Below are positions 46,236 through 55,504 of a stretch of 64,000 bases of DNA, in pieces. Made by a program: the position numbers and the translations under genes. How positions within the stretch are numbered: position 1 is the first letter of the stretch; every line of letters begins with the position of its first letter. The stretch is from Salinihabitans flavidus (lineage in GTDB: Bacteria; Pseudomonadota; Alphaproteobacteria; Rhodobacterales; Rhodobacteraceae): contig NZ_FODS01000002.1 in NCBI RefSeq assembly GCF_900110425.1, positions 62,001 to 126,000 on the forward strand, written 5' to 3'. The notes beneath the pieces are model-generated. The model was not told the origin of the DNA and did no database searches. It saw nothing but the letters and a program-made list of their open reading frames with translations.

Positions 46236-47663
46236 CTACCAGATCTGCTCCGGTCGAAGCGGCCTGCGCGTGAGATTCAGCGCATCCAGCGCCCGCAGAC
46301 GCACATACGCGGCGTCCGCCAGCGCGGTGCAGTCAGCCAGTGCTTCGGCCAGCCGCGCATGGCTGTATTCCGTCAGCACCTGCGCGGCGAGCGCCTCCTC
46401 TCCGGCATCCAGAAGAATGCCGGCGCTGCGCAGCACATCGCCAAGCGCGGCGTTGACCCGACGCTCCACCGCGCGCCAGTGGTCATCGATCTCTTGCAGG
46501 ATCGGATCGGGCTTCTGGAAGGCAAGATGCATCAACCGCTTGAAGACATAGACGGCGGATCCGGCGGTCTCGATCCCCTGCGGGACAATCGACACCGTAT
46601 CGGGGGTCTTGTCATCCTTGCGGAGGTCGAGAAATCGGTGGCTTTCGCCCTTGGTCAGGTAGCGGTGCTGCCGATAGGCGGGGGGCACCGACGACTGGCC
46701 GAGAAAGACCGGCAGAAGCGGTGCTGTCGCCGCGCCGACGGGCGCATACCACATCATCCGCAGCGCATCATGCGCGGGGTGGGTGAGAGGCACAACCTGC
46801 CCGTAGCCTGCGGTGTCGCCGGTCAGACGTTCGGTGCTGATCGACCAGAACACATCCTCCAGCGTGATCTTTTCGGGACGCGCGGCGCGCGCGCGCATCG
46901 CATCCTCGATCCACGCCACCCCGTCCCAGCGATATTTGCCATCGCCATAGATCCGGTTGACGTGAAACGGCCCTTCTGCCGGGTCATACCATCCCTTCTC
47001 GATGGCGGTTTCGAAGAAATGCGGCGGAAAGAGGAAATCCGCGTTCGGCTCTTTCGGGATCTCGGCGATGTAGCCGGGGCGCGAGGCGCGGATGCTGTCG
47101 GGGCCAAGCCGCTCCGCGCACCACAGGCCCTTGCCGCCCGCGAACTCGATCACCACCCATGCCTCGTCCGGGTCCGCAATGATGTGAGAGTTGCCGCCAT
47201 AGGTGGAATAGCCGTGCTCCGAGATCAGCGCCCCGATCAACTCCACCCCGTCGCGGGCGGTGCGGGCGCGTTCCACGACGAAACGCGCCAGATCGGAATA
47301 ATTCGGCCCGCTCTGGTCTCGGGGCGTCATTGCGATCAGATCCCTGCGCGAGGTGGACCAGATGTCGCGCACCGCCACCCCGTGTTCATTCAGCCCGCCA
47401 TTCGTCAGCGGTGCGGGCACGCCGAGGTAGTAGCTATAGCTCACGCGGATATTGCGCGCCGTCCGCGCCGCCTGCGGTATCTCGCTCAGCCGTCCGGGCA
47501 TATCGGCCTGCGGCGTGACGCCGACGGTGACGGTGCTGCCGGGCGCGTGATCCTGCCGCGGGTTGATCTCGAGCCAGTGGCTCGACGGCTCATCGCCATA
47601 TCCGGCCAGATAGGGGATACCGTCGGCGGTATGGTTCCGCCCGATATAGATACCATAGCTCAT
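46236..47663 (-). CDS. C69-family (PepD-like) dipeptidase homologue with N-terminal Ser
   Basis: Ntn-hydrolase-fold protein of 475 residues related to C69 dipeptidases. C69 enzymes use an N-terminal Cys as nucleophile, but no Cys occurs before about residue 180 here. A GTG start at 47672 is possible, but the ATG at 47663 is better placed behind AAGAAGAG and gives MSYGIYIG. Loss of Met would then expose Ser, itself a known Ntn nucleophile. Conserved features include YYLGVPAPLTNGGLNEHGVAVRDIWSTSR and GYSTYGGNSHIIADPDEAWVVIEFAGG. It is the last gene of a peptide ABC transporter operon, so a peptidase or amidase role is likely. Confidence 0.82.
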   Translation of the reverse strand: MSYGIYIGRNHTADGIPYLAGYGDEPSSHWLEINPRQDHAPGSTVTVGVTPQADMPGRLSEIPQAARTARNIRVSYSYYLGVPAPLTNGGLNEHGVAVRDIWSTSRRDLIAMTPRDQSGPNYSDLARFVVERARTARDGVELIGALISEHGYSTYGGNSHIIADPDEAWVVIEFAGGKGLWCAERLGPDSIRASRPGYIAEIPKEPNADFLFPPHFFETAIEKGWYDPAEGPFHVNRIYGDGKYRWDGVAWIEDAMRARAARPEKITLEDVFWSISTERLTGDTAGYGQVVPLTHPAHDALRMMWYAPVGAATAPLLPVFLGQSSVPPAYRQHRYLTKGESHRFLDLRKDDKTPDTVSIVPQGIETAGSAVYVFKRLMHLAFQKPDPILQEIDDHWRAVERRVNAALGDVLRSAGILLDAGEEALAAQVLTEYSHARLAEALADCTALADAAYVRLRALDALNLTRRPLRPEQIW

Positions 47664-47699
47664 GGTCTTCACTCTTCTTGTTCTTGTGATGTCGTGGGT

Positions 47700-49736
47700 T
47701 CAGTTCAGCGGAAAAAAGCAGGCGTGGCTGCGTCCGCCCTCAAGCTCGTAATGCGGCGGTTTCTCACCCCGGCAGCGATCCTGCACATAGGGGCAGCGGG
47801 TTGCGAAGTCGCAGCCCTTCGGCCGGTTGAGCAGGCTCGGCACCTCGCCCGAAATCGACACATGCGCCCGGCGCCTGTCCGGGTCGGGTTGCGGCACGCC
47901 CTCGACAAGGGCCTGCGTGTAGGGATGCACCGGATTGCGGAAAAGCTCCGCGGTGTCGCCCTGCTCCACGATCCGGCCCAGATACATGATCGCCAGCCGG
48001 TCCGCGATGTGGCGCACCACAGGCAGGTTGTGGGTGATGATCAGGTATCCCAGCCCATGCTCGAACTGAAGGTCGGCCATCAGGTTGAGGATCTCTCCCT
48101 GCACCGACACATCGAGCCCCGCCGTCGGTTCATCCGCGATAATCAGCTTGGGATTGAGCGCCAGCGCCCGCGCCACGCCCACGCGCCGCGCCTGCCCGCC
48201 CGAAAGCTCATGCGGATAGCGCGACAGGAAGGGTTTGGGCAGGCGCACCATATCGGCGAGCCGTTCGGCCTCCTTGTCCAGATCGACGCCGGTGATGCCG
48301 TGGATCTGGAACGGCTCGGTGATCAGCGCGCGCACCGACTTGCGCGGGCTGAGAGAGCCGACCGGATCCTGAAACATCATCGCCATGTCGCGGCGCAACG
48401 GCTTGAACCGCCCTTCGGGCATGTTGCGGATCTCGTTGCCCTCGAACCGAACGGACCCGCCCTGCGCCCTGACAAGGTTCAGGATCGTGCGCCCCAGCGT
48501 CGTCTTGCCGGAGCCGCTCTCGCCCACAAGGCCCACGGTCTCGCCCGGACGCACCGACAGGCTCACGTCGAGCACCGCGTCCACATGCCGGGCCTCGACG
48601 CCGCGCAGCTTCGCGCGGATCGGTCCCATCGTCTCGAACTGCACGTTCAGCGCGCTGACATCGAGCAGCGGCTCCGCCGAGGCGACGGTGGCGGATTTGA
48701 GCGCGGTTTCCTGCCCCCGCCCGACGGTGTTCACCTCGTGCGGCGGCGGCCAGGACGGGTCCGCCAGCGGCCCGTCAAGCAGATGGCAGCGGGCGAAATT
48801 GCCGGCGCTGCGCTCTACATCCGGTGGGGTGATCTGCCGGCATTCCGGCATCACCCGCTGGCAGCGCGGCGCGAAGATGCAGCCCTGCCGCGGCCGCGTC
48901 AGATCGGGAATTTCGCCGGGGATCACCGGCAGCTTGCGCGACACGTCGTCGATCCGCGCCGGATCGCATTCCAGAAGCGCGCGAGTATAGGGGTGCTGCG
49001 CGTTGTGAAAGATCTCGCGCACCTCGCCGGCCTCGATCACCTCTCCGGCATACATCACCACCACATCGTCGCACAGTTCCGCGATCAGGCCGAGGTTGTG
49101 CGAGACCACGACAACGGTGGCGTCCAGTTCGTGCTGCAACTCCTGCAACAGATGGATGATCTGCGCCTCCATCGTCACGTCGAGCGCGGTGGTCGGCTCA
49201 TCGGCCAGCAGAAGCTTCGGCCCGGTCAGGAGCGCCATGGCGATCCCGGCGCGCTGCCGCATCCCGCCCGAGAAATGGTGCGGATACTGGTCGATGCGGC
49301 TGGCCGGATCGGGGATGCCGACCTTGCCCAGCATCTCCACCGCCAAACGGCGCTTTTCGGCCGCCGAGACGTTGCGGCGGCGATAGAGGATGTCGAGCAT
49401 CTGCTGCCCATAGGTCAGAACCGGGATCTGGCTTGTCATCGGGTCCTGGAAGACCACGGAAATCTCCTCTCCGCGCGCGGCGCGCAGGGCGGCCTCTCCG
49501 GCGTGCAGCAGATCGCGCGCGCCGAACTGCACCTCGCCGGATGTCACCTCGGCGTTCTTGGCCAACAGCCCAAGAATCGCCCAGAGCACGGTGGACTTGC
49601 CCGACCCGCTTTCGCCGACAATGCCGACGATGCGGTTCTTGCGCACCGGAAAGGAGACGTCGCGCAGGGCCTGCACCCGGCCGCGCGGCGTGCGGAAATC
49701 GACCGAGAGATTGCGAATGTCGAGAAGCGTTTCCAT
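47700..49736 (-). CDS. Peptide ABC transporter, fused double ATP-binding protein (DppD-DppF type)
   Basis: Cytoplasmic protein of 678 residues with two complete ABC domains. Domain 1 (about 1-260): Walker A GESGSGKST, signature FSGGMRQRAGIAMAL, Walker B LLADEPTTALDVTMEAQ. Domain 2 (about 350-610): GESGSGKTT, LSGGQARRVGVARAL, IIADEPTAGLDVSVQGE. Each is followed by an oligopeptide/dipeptide C-terminal region with a Cys cluster (CIFAPRCQRVMPECR; CDFATRCPYVQDRCRG) typical of peptide importers. It replaces separate DppD and DppF. It lies 3 bases after the dppC-type permease. Confidence 0.93.
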   Translation of the reverse strand: METLLDIRNLSVDFRTPRGRVQALRDVSFPVRKNRIVGIVGESGSGKSTVLWAILGLLAKNAEVTSGEVQFGARDLLHAGEAALRAARGEEISVVFQDPMTSQIPVLTYGQQMLDILYRRRNVSAAEKRRLAVEMLGKVGIPDPASRIDQYPHHFSGGMRQRAGIAMALLTGPKLLLADEPTTALDVTMEAQIIHLLQELQHELDATVVVVSHNLGLIAELCDDVVVMYAGEVIEAGEVREIFHNAQHPYTRALLECDPARIDDVSRKLPVIPGEIPDLTRPRQGCIFAPRCQRVMPECRQITPPDVERSAGNFARCHLLDGPLADPSWPPPHEVNTVGRGQETALKSATVASAEPLLDVSALNVQFETMGPIRAKLRGVEARHVDAVLDVSLSVRPGETVGLVGESGSGKTTLGRTILNLVRAQGGSVRFEGNEIRNMPEGRFKPLRRDMAMMFQDPVGSLSPRKSVRALITEPFQIHGITGVDLDKEAERLADMVRLPKPFLSRYPHELSGGQARRVGVARALALNPKLIIADEPTAGLDVSVQGEILNLMADLQFEHGLGYLIITHNLPVVRHIADRLAIMYLGRIVEQGDTAELFRNPVHPYTQALVEGVPQPDPDRRRAHVSISGEVPSLLNRPKGCDFATRCPYVQDRCRGEKPPHYELEGGRSHACFFPLN

Positions 49737-49739
49737 GCC

Positions 49740-50684
49740 TCAGCGCCCCTTGCCCATGCGTGGATCGAAAATGTCGCGCAACGCCTCGCCCAGAAAGGTG
49801 AAGCCTAGCGTCGTAAGGATCAGCGGAATGCCCCCCGCGATCACCATCCATGGCGCATCGCGGATCACCAGATACCCCTCGTTGAGGATCGTGCCCCAGC
49901 TTGCCGTGGGCGGCAGAACGCCAAGCCCGAGAAAGCTCAGCCCCGCCTCGACCGTGACCACCACCGGCACATCCATCGCCGCCAGGATCATCAGCGGGCC
50001 CACCACATTGGGCATGATATGATGCCACAGCGTGCGGATCGTGCTGGCCCCGAGGGAGCGTTCGGCCAGAATGAAGTCGGTGTTCTTGAGCGTCAGTGTC
50101 GCGGTGCGCGCCACCCGCGCATATTGCGGAATAGAGGTGACGATCACGATGATGAGCACCATCCCCATGCTCGGCCCCGCGAGCGCCACCATCGCCAGCG
50201 CCAGAACGATGGTCGGAAACGACCGCACCGTGTCGAACGCGAGCAGCAGCAGATTGTCGAGCCAGCGCGGCCCGAAGCCCGCGATCATCCCGAGCACCAG
50301 CCCGACCAGAAGCGCCACCGACACCCCGATCGCCGCGATCTTGAGCGCGACCTGCCCGCCGTAAAGAATGCGCGAGAAGGTGTCGCGCCCAAGCTGATCG
50401 GTCCCCGCCAGATGCTCCAACGACGGGGGCGACAGACGCGCCGGAATGTCGAGCGTATTGGGCTCATACGGGGCCAGCCATGGCGCGAAAATGGCGCTGG
50501 CGAAAAACAGAAGGACAAGGATCAACCCGGTCAGGCCCTGCCAGTTCGTGACGAACATGAGCAGCTTCTCGCGCCGTTCACGGGCGGCGGATTCAAGGAC
50601 TTCGGCTTCGGAGACGTGATCGGGCAGGCCCGATGCGTCTACCGCCGGAATGCCGGTTTCGGGTTCAGAGCGATTCTCGGACAC
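49740..50684 (-). CDS. Peptide ABC transporter permease (DppC type)
   Basis: Inner-membrane permease of 314 residues with a cytoplasmic N-terminus of about 40 residues and five or six hydrophobic segments. It carries GTDQLGRDTFSRILYGGQVAL, a DppC/OppC hallmark, and the EAA-like loop IPQYARVARTATLTLKNTDFILAERSLG. The gene begins inside the last 20 bases of the dppB-type gene, so the two are translationally coupled. Confidence 0.92.
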   Translation of the reverse strand: MSENRSEPETGIPAVDASGLPDHVSEAEVLESAARERREKLLMFVTNWQGLTGLILVLLFFASAIFAPWLAPYEPNTLDIPARLSPPSLEHLAGTDQLGRDTFSRILYGGQVALKIAAIGVSVALLVGLVLGMIAGFGPRWLDNLLLLAFDTVRSFPTIVLALAMVALAGPSMGMVLIIVIVTSIPQYARVARTATLTLKNTDFILAERSLGASTIRTLWHHIMPNVVGPLMILAAMDVPVVVTVEAGLSFLGLGVLPPTASWGTILNEGYLVIRDAPWMVIAGGIPLILTTLGFTFLGEALRDIFDPRMGKGR

Positions 50685-51609
50685 GGGGATCCAACCAGGC
50701 TATAAGGATGTCGGAAAACAGGACGACGAAGATGTAAAGCGATGTGGCCACGAGGACCGCGCCCTGCACGATGGGGAAGTTGCGCGCCATCACGGAATCG
50801 AAGATGAGCTTGCCGATACCGGGACGGGAAAAGATGATCTCGGCAAAGACGGTGGCGGAGATCAGACCGCCGAACCCCATCCCGATGAGCGTGATGGTCG
50901 GAAGGATCGCCACCCGCAACGCATAGCCGAACACAACCTTGCGCGGATGCAGCCCGAAGGCCCGCGCCGAGCGGATGTAATTTTCGCCCATGACTTCGAG
51001 CATGGAGGCGCGCACCATGCGGGCGAGATAACCCACCCAGCTCAGCCCGATGGCAAAGGCCGGCAACACCAGATGGCTGAGCTGGTCGCCGAACTCTCCC
51101 GGCTCTCCGGCACCGATGGCCGGCAGCCAGCGCAGATGCACGGCAAAGATCAGCAGCGCCCAGATCGACACGAGGAACGACGGCACCGCGATGGTGCCCA
51201 CCGACAGCACGCCGGTGATCCGGTCAAGCCAGCTATTGGGTTTCACGGCGGCAAGGCAGCCCAGCGGAATACCCAGAAGCATCGCCCATCCCATCCCTGT
51301 CGTGACCAGCGCCAGCGTGAAGCCGATCCGCTCCATGATGATCGTGGTCACCGAGCGGTTGGAAAACACGTCCACGCCCAGATCGCCCTGCAACACGTTG
51401 CCGATGTAGATCACGAACTGCCGCCAGACCGGCTCATCGAGATGCATCTTCTCGGCGTAGCGCGCGATCGCCTCTGGCGTGGCGCGGGGGCCGAGCGCGA
51501 TGGTCGCCGGATCGCCCGGAATGAAATACAGCAGCGAGAACAGCACCAGAATGACAAGGCAGACCACCGCCGCCGACAACCCGAGCCGCTTGATGAGGTA
51601 GAGGAGCAT
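50665..51609 (-). CDS. Peptide ABC transporter permease (DppB type)
   Basis: Inner-membrane permease of 314 residues: LLYLIKRLGLSAAVVCLVIL at the N-terminus, YIGNVLQGDLGVDVFSNRSV, GTIAVPSFLVSIWALLIFA and the EAA loop RMVRASMLEVMGENYIRSARAFG. Typical DppB/OppB. It overlaps the dppC-type gene by 20 bases and lies 77 bases after the binding-protein gene. Confidence 0.93.
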   Translation of the reverse strand: MLLYLIKRLGLSAAVVCLVILVLFSLLYFIPGDPATIALGPRATPEAIARYAEKMHLDEPVWRQFVIYIGNVLQGDLGVDVFSNRSVTTIIMERIGFTLALVTTGMGWAMLLGIPLGCLAAVKPNSWLDRITGVLSVGTIAVPSFLVSIWALLIFAVHLRWLPAIGAGEPGEFGDQLSHLVLPAFAIGLSWVGYLARMVRASMLEVMGENYIRSARAFGLHPRKVVFGYALRVAILPTITLIGMGFGGLISATVFAEIIFSRPGIGKLIFDSVMARNFPIVQGAVLVATSLYIFVVLFSDILIAWLDPRVRESL

Positions 51610-51686
51610 CCGTTCTTCATCCTCTGCAAGTGAAGGGCATCCCGCGCGCCGGGGCGCGCGGGACCGCGATCAGAACGGCCCGCAGG

Positions 51687-53237
51687 TCAGGCCTTGTCGA
51701 ACAGACGGTAGTTCAACTCGCCCGACGGCGCGGCGTTGACGTCGATGTCCGTGGTATGCACGAAGGCTTCGGGCTCATGGTTGATCCAGAGATAGGCCCC
51801 GGTATCCTCCATGATTTCCTGCATCCGCACATAGATCGCTTCACGCTTTTCCGGGTCGGTCTCGACGATCCCCTCCTGATAGAGGCGGTCAAACTCCGGA
51901 TCGGTCCAGCGTTCCCAGTTCCATTTGCCGACCTGATCGGACACGAACCATTGCGCGGCCTCATAGGGGTCGGGCGTGGTGCCGAAGCGCATGATCCAAA
52001 GCTCCAGATCCTTCCAGGTGTCGCCCTTGCTTTCCTGACCCATCTCCCAGTAGGGGCCGCTTTCGACCGGCAGCACCTTCACCGTGATGCCGATGGCGCC
52101 GAGGTTGGCCTGAATGATCTGGGCCGCCAGCATCCGCTCCTGATTGTTGAGCGTGCGCAGCGTCAGTTCCAGACCGGAGACCCCGGCCTCTTCCAGAAGC
52201 GCGCGCGCCTCCGCCGGGTCATAGCTGTAGCCGCTCTGATCGCGGTTGCCGATCAGGCCCGGGCAGATGATCCCGTGCGATTTCGACGTGGTGCCCGAAT
52301 AGGCGCCCTGAAGGATGGAATCCACGTCCACCGCGCGCTGGATCGCCTTGCGCACGCGGATGTCCTGCAACTTGGGATGGTCGGTGTTCATCCCCATCCA
52401 CATGTATTGCAGCTCACCCGCAACGGTGATCTCGGTATTGTCGGGCATGTTCTTGGTATAGCGCGCCAGCGTGTCGGCGCCCACCTCGGTGCAATCCAGC
52501 TCTCCGGCCTCGAAGGCCAGCTCGGCGGCCTTCACCTCGGAGATCACGTTGGCCTCGATCCGCTCGAACGCCGGTTTCGGGCCGGCCCAGTCGGGATTGG
52601 CGTGGAAGATCACGCGCTGACCGGGGATCGCCTCATAGGTATAGGGTCCGCAGACCGCCGGGAATTCGTTGGTGAACTCGCCGCCCGCGTCCTTGACCGC
52701 CTGTTCGCACAGCACCGCGCCGGGGCCGTGGCAGAGCGTGATCATGATGAACGGCGCGAACGGCTCGCTGAGCACGATGGTGCCGCTGCGCTCTCCAGTC
52801 ACCTCGACATGATCCATGGCATCGAAATAGCCCGACCAGTCGGTGCCCTTCATCCGTTCATAGGAGAATTTCACATCCGAGGCCCGCACCGGGCCATAGC
52901 CGTTCGACCACACCAGCCCCTCGGCCAGCTCGAAATCGATATGCGTCGGATCGCGCTGTTCCAGCTTGGTGACGAAATAGGTCGGCGCCCAGTCGAAGCC
53001 CTCTTCGGTGCGGTCATACTGCGCAAGGAACGGCAGGCATTGCTTCTGCGCCTCGATCTCCGTGCCGCCGGACATGTAGCCCGGGTCAAGAATATCGTTG
53101 TCTCCGTCCAGCCGCAGCCGCAGCACCGATCCGGCCTGCGCGAACCCCGCCGTGGGCAGGGCGGGCATAAGCCCCATCGCGCCGATCGCCGCCGTCGAGG
53201 CGAGAAAGCCGCGCCGTGTTGTTCCGCTATGTTTCAT
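51687..53237 (-). CDS. Peptide ABC transporter substrate-binding protein (family 5)
   Basis: Periplasmic receptor of 516 residues with a Tat signal peptide (TTRRGFLASTAAIGAMGLMP). Typical family 5 segments include LVWSNGYGPVRASDVKFSYERM, FEAGELDCTEVGADTLARYT and YSYDPAEARALLEEAGVSGLE. The start at 53237 is favoured because it puts the twin-Arg at the right distance. Substrates are probably peptides, judging from the peptidases at both ends of the operon, but family 5 receptors also bind other solutes. A short inverted repeat lies upstream (53319-53349). Confidence 0.9.
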   Translation of the reverse strand: MKHSGTTRRGFLASTAAIGAMGLMPALPTAGFAQAGSVLRLRLDGDNDILDPGYMSGGTEIEAQKQCLPFLAQYDRTEEGFDWAPTYFVTKLEQRDPTHIDFELAEGLVWSNGYGPVRASDVKFSYERMKGTDWSGYFDAMDHVEVTGERSGTIVLSEPFAPFIMITLCHGPGAVLCEQAVKDAGGEFTNEFPAVCGPYTYEAIPGQRVIFHANPDWAGPKPAFERIEANVISEVKAAELAFEAGELDCTEVGADTLARYTKNMPDNTEITVAGELQYMWMGMNTDHPKLQDIRVRKAIQRAVDVDSILQGAYSGTTSKSHGIICPGLIGNRDQSGYSYDPAEARALLEEAGVSGLELTLRTLNNQERMLAAQIIQANLGAIGITVKVLPVESGPYWEMGQESKGDTWKDLELWIMRFGTTPDPYEAAQWFVSDQVGKWNWERWTDPEFDRLYQEGIVETDPEKREAIYVRMQEIMEDTGAYLWINHEPEAFVHTTDIDVNAAPSGELNYRLFDKA

Positions 53238-53318
53238 GGTGGTCCTCCTGTTTTCAATGTGTTTGAGGGAATTATTCATCTTTATAACGCACCCCTCCAG
53301 TTCGCAGTCATTCGCCAT

Positions 53319-53349
53319 ATGACGCGATTACCGCGCCATATAGCGTCAT
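53319..53349 (-). other. Small inverted repeat between CocE-type hydrolase and binding-protein genes
   Basis: ATGACGC and GCGTCAT with a 17-base spacer lie just after the hydrolase stop. The surrounding 111-base gap is AT-rich and may hold an internal promoter for the transporter genes. No T-run follows the stem. Confidence 0.3.
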
Positions 53350-55370
53350 TACCCATGATTTCGTGGAACTCGCTCATCCCATTCGATCTCCTTGACAAGC
53401 ACCCTACCCTCCCATGCGCGCAGCCGGGCGCGGATGATGAAATCGCTTCGGTCCGTCCTCATGGTGGTTTCGGTCTTCGTCAGCACAGACCAGTCGCCAC
53501 GCTGCATCCCGTAGGTCCATTCGCAGCGCCCCGAGGCCGATGTCACATCGTCATGCGCAATTCTGTAGCTCTCAACCCCCTCTTTGCGCAGCGTCAGGTC
53601 GTTGTCATGCAACCGGAAGACCCCGGCACCGTCGGCGATCTGCATCTCGGTGCATCCGTTCGCGGCATCCTCCAGAACGCGGAAATAGACTTCCGGCGCC
53701 TCGATCTGGTCCATGCCCGGCGGCGGCCCGGCCTCCGGCGCGCCGAATGCCGGCAGTTCGTCATCCTCCGGCCGCGCCGCCCGAAGCGGCAGGGACAGCG
53801 CGCTGCCCGCGCTGTGCAGTGTCAGGCGCACCGGCTCCGGCGCGGGCCAGATCATCGGGAAATAGCTGGTCGAGATCGCCAGCCGAAGCCGGCGGCCCGC
53901 GGCAAAACTCTGCGCCACGTGTTTCATCGGGATCTCGATGTCATAGATCTCGCCGGGCACCAGCGCCTCGGGCACCTCATGCCCGTTGCGATGGGTCAGG
54001 TTGAACACCCCGAAGGACACGCGGGTGGATCGGCCATCGGCGTCCACATCGCAGATCCGCGCGGCGACCTGCGCCACCGGGCGGTCCACGCTCACCCGCA
54101 GGCGCACGATGGCATCGCCCGCCATCTCCAGCGGCGCGGATAGCGGGTCTGTCTCGAAACACAGGCTGCCGCCATCCTCGGCGCGCTGATCCAACGGCGC
54201 GTCGCCCGGCTTGGAATAGCCGCACCATTTGCCAGAGGCCATGCCCACCGTCGCGGGCGAGTGATGCGTGAACTCCGCCGCCCCCTCGGGCGCCTCGCGC
54301 CGAAGCCCGCCATCGGGGCAAAGGTGAAAATCGGTGCGCGCCACATGGGGCGAGGGCCAGCACGGCTCCGCGATCCAGCGGCCGGGCCGATGCTCGTAAT
54401 GCCCCTGTGGCGGCACGCTGTCCTGCATGTAAAGGCGCAGCATCGGCTCCTCCATGATACCGGTCTCCCGCCCCTTGAGCCAGTGATCCCACCAGCGCAG
54501 CTCATCCTTCAGAAACCCGATCGCCGGACCCGGTTCGCCCATATGCGGGTAGCGGTGCGCCCATGGGCCGACCAGACCCTTCTTCGGGCCCTGCAAATGC
54601 TCCATGAGGCGAAAGACGCTGCGGCAATAGCCATCGGCCCAGCCCGACACCGCGTAAACCGGGATCCGGATCTTCGACCAGTCCTCGCAAACCGATCCAT
54701 GCTTCCAGTAATCGTCGCGCGCCTGATGCTCCAGCCAGGTCTTGAGCCACAGACCGCTTCCCTCAAGCCGCTGCATCCACATCTCGCGCCACTTCGCCCC
54801 GACATTGGCCGGATCGGGCGGCAGCGTGTTGCGCCCGAACATGATCGAGGCCCAACTCAGCTGCTCGCCCAGCAGACAGCCCCCCATGTAGTGAATGTCG
54901 TCGGCATAGCGGTCGTCGGTCGAACACAGCGTGATGATCGCCCGGAGCGCGGGCGGCTGCATCGCGGCGATCTGCAAGCCGTTGAATCCGCCCCATGAAA
55001 TCCCGATCATGCCGACAGTGCCGTCGCACCATGGCTGATCCGCGATCCAGGCGATGGCGTCGACGCCGTCCTGCAATTCCTGCGCGGTGTATTCATCGAC
55101 CATCAGCCCCTCAGAATCGCCCGCCCCCCGCAGGTCGAGCCGGATCACAGCATAGCCATGACCCGCCAGATAGGGTTGCATCGAAGCGTCGCGCTCCGTG
55201 GTGAGGTCGTTCTTGCGATAGGGCAGATATTCAAGGATCGCGGGCACCGGCGCCGCCTCCGCCCCGTCGGGAATCCAGATCCGCGCGGCCAGGATGCATC
55301 CGTCAGGCATCGGCACCTCGACGTGGCGATATTCCTTCACCGCGTGGGGATACTCCGTGACATGTTTCAT
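53349..55370 (-). CDS. CocE/NonD-family hydrolase (S15-like)
   Basis: Alpha/beta hydrolase of 673 residues of the CocE/X-Pro dipeptidyl-peptidase superfamily. The nucleophile Ser125 is in MIGISWGGFNG, the preceding RLDLRGAGDSEG is also typical, and the C-terminal half (about 380-540) is a jelly-roll domain. There is no signal peptide, so it is probably cytoplasmic. It heads an operon of peptide ABC transporter and C69-type peptidase and could act on imported peptides or on esters. The start at 55370 follows no strong ribosome site but matches family N-termini. Confidence 0.88.
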   Translation of the reverse strand: MKHVTEYPHAVKEYRHVEVPMPDGCILAARIWIPDGAEAAPVPAILEYLPYRKNDLTTERDASMQPYLAGHGYAVIRLDLRGAGDSEGLMVDEYTAQELQDGVDAIAWIADQPWCDGTVGMIGISWGGFNGLQIAAMQPPALRAIITLCSTDDRYADDIHYMGGCLLGEQLSWASIMFGRNTLPPDPANVGAKWREMWMQRLEGSGLWLKTWLEHQARDDYWKHGSVCEDWSKIRIPVYAVSGWADGYCRSVFRLMEHLQGPKKGLVGPWAHRYPHMGEPGPAIGFLKDELRWWDHWLKGRETGIMEEPMLRLYMQDSVPPQGHYEHRPGRWIAEPCWPSPHVARTDFHLCPDGGLRREAPEGAAEFTHHSPATVGMASGKWCGYSKPGDAPLDQRAEDGGSLCFETDPLSAPLEMAGDAIVRLRVSVDRPVAQVAARICDVDADGRSTRVSFGVFNLTHRNGHEVPEALVPGEIYDIEIPMKHVAQSFAAGRRLRLAISTSYFPMIWPAPEPVRLTLHSAGSALSLPLRAARPEDDELPAFGAPEAGPPPGMDQIEAPEVYFRVLEDAANGCTEMQIADGAGVFRLHDNDLTLRKEGVESYRIAHDDVTSASGRCEWTYGMQRGDWSVLTKTETTMRTDRSDFIIRARLRAWEGRVLVKEIEWDERVPRNHG

Positions 55371-55504
55371 ATGCTTTCCCGCCCCTGTCTTTCGCCTGTC
55401 GCAACGCGACGCTCACGCGACAGCCTCGAATACGGCCGGGCGAATCTCAACTTCGCGCCCCTTCGCGCCTTGACACTCTTTTCGCGTCAGTGTGCACTAG
55501 GGGC

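Noticed and set aside
46359-49808. Plus-strand open frame of 1149 codons
   Set aside because: It runs antisense to the C69-type and double-ATPase genes. The His/Arg/Gly-rich composition is that of a GC-rich shadow frame with no family motifs.
51630-54143. Plus-strand open frame of 837 codons
   Set aside because: Antisense to the binding-protein and CocE-type genes, both of which have clear family motifs; no independent support.
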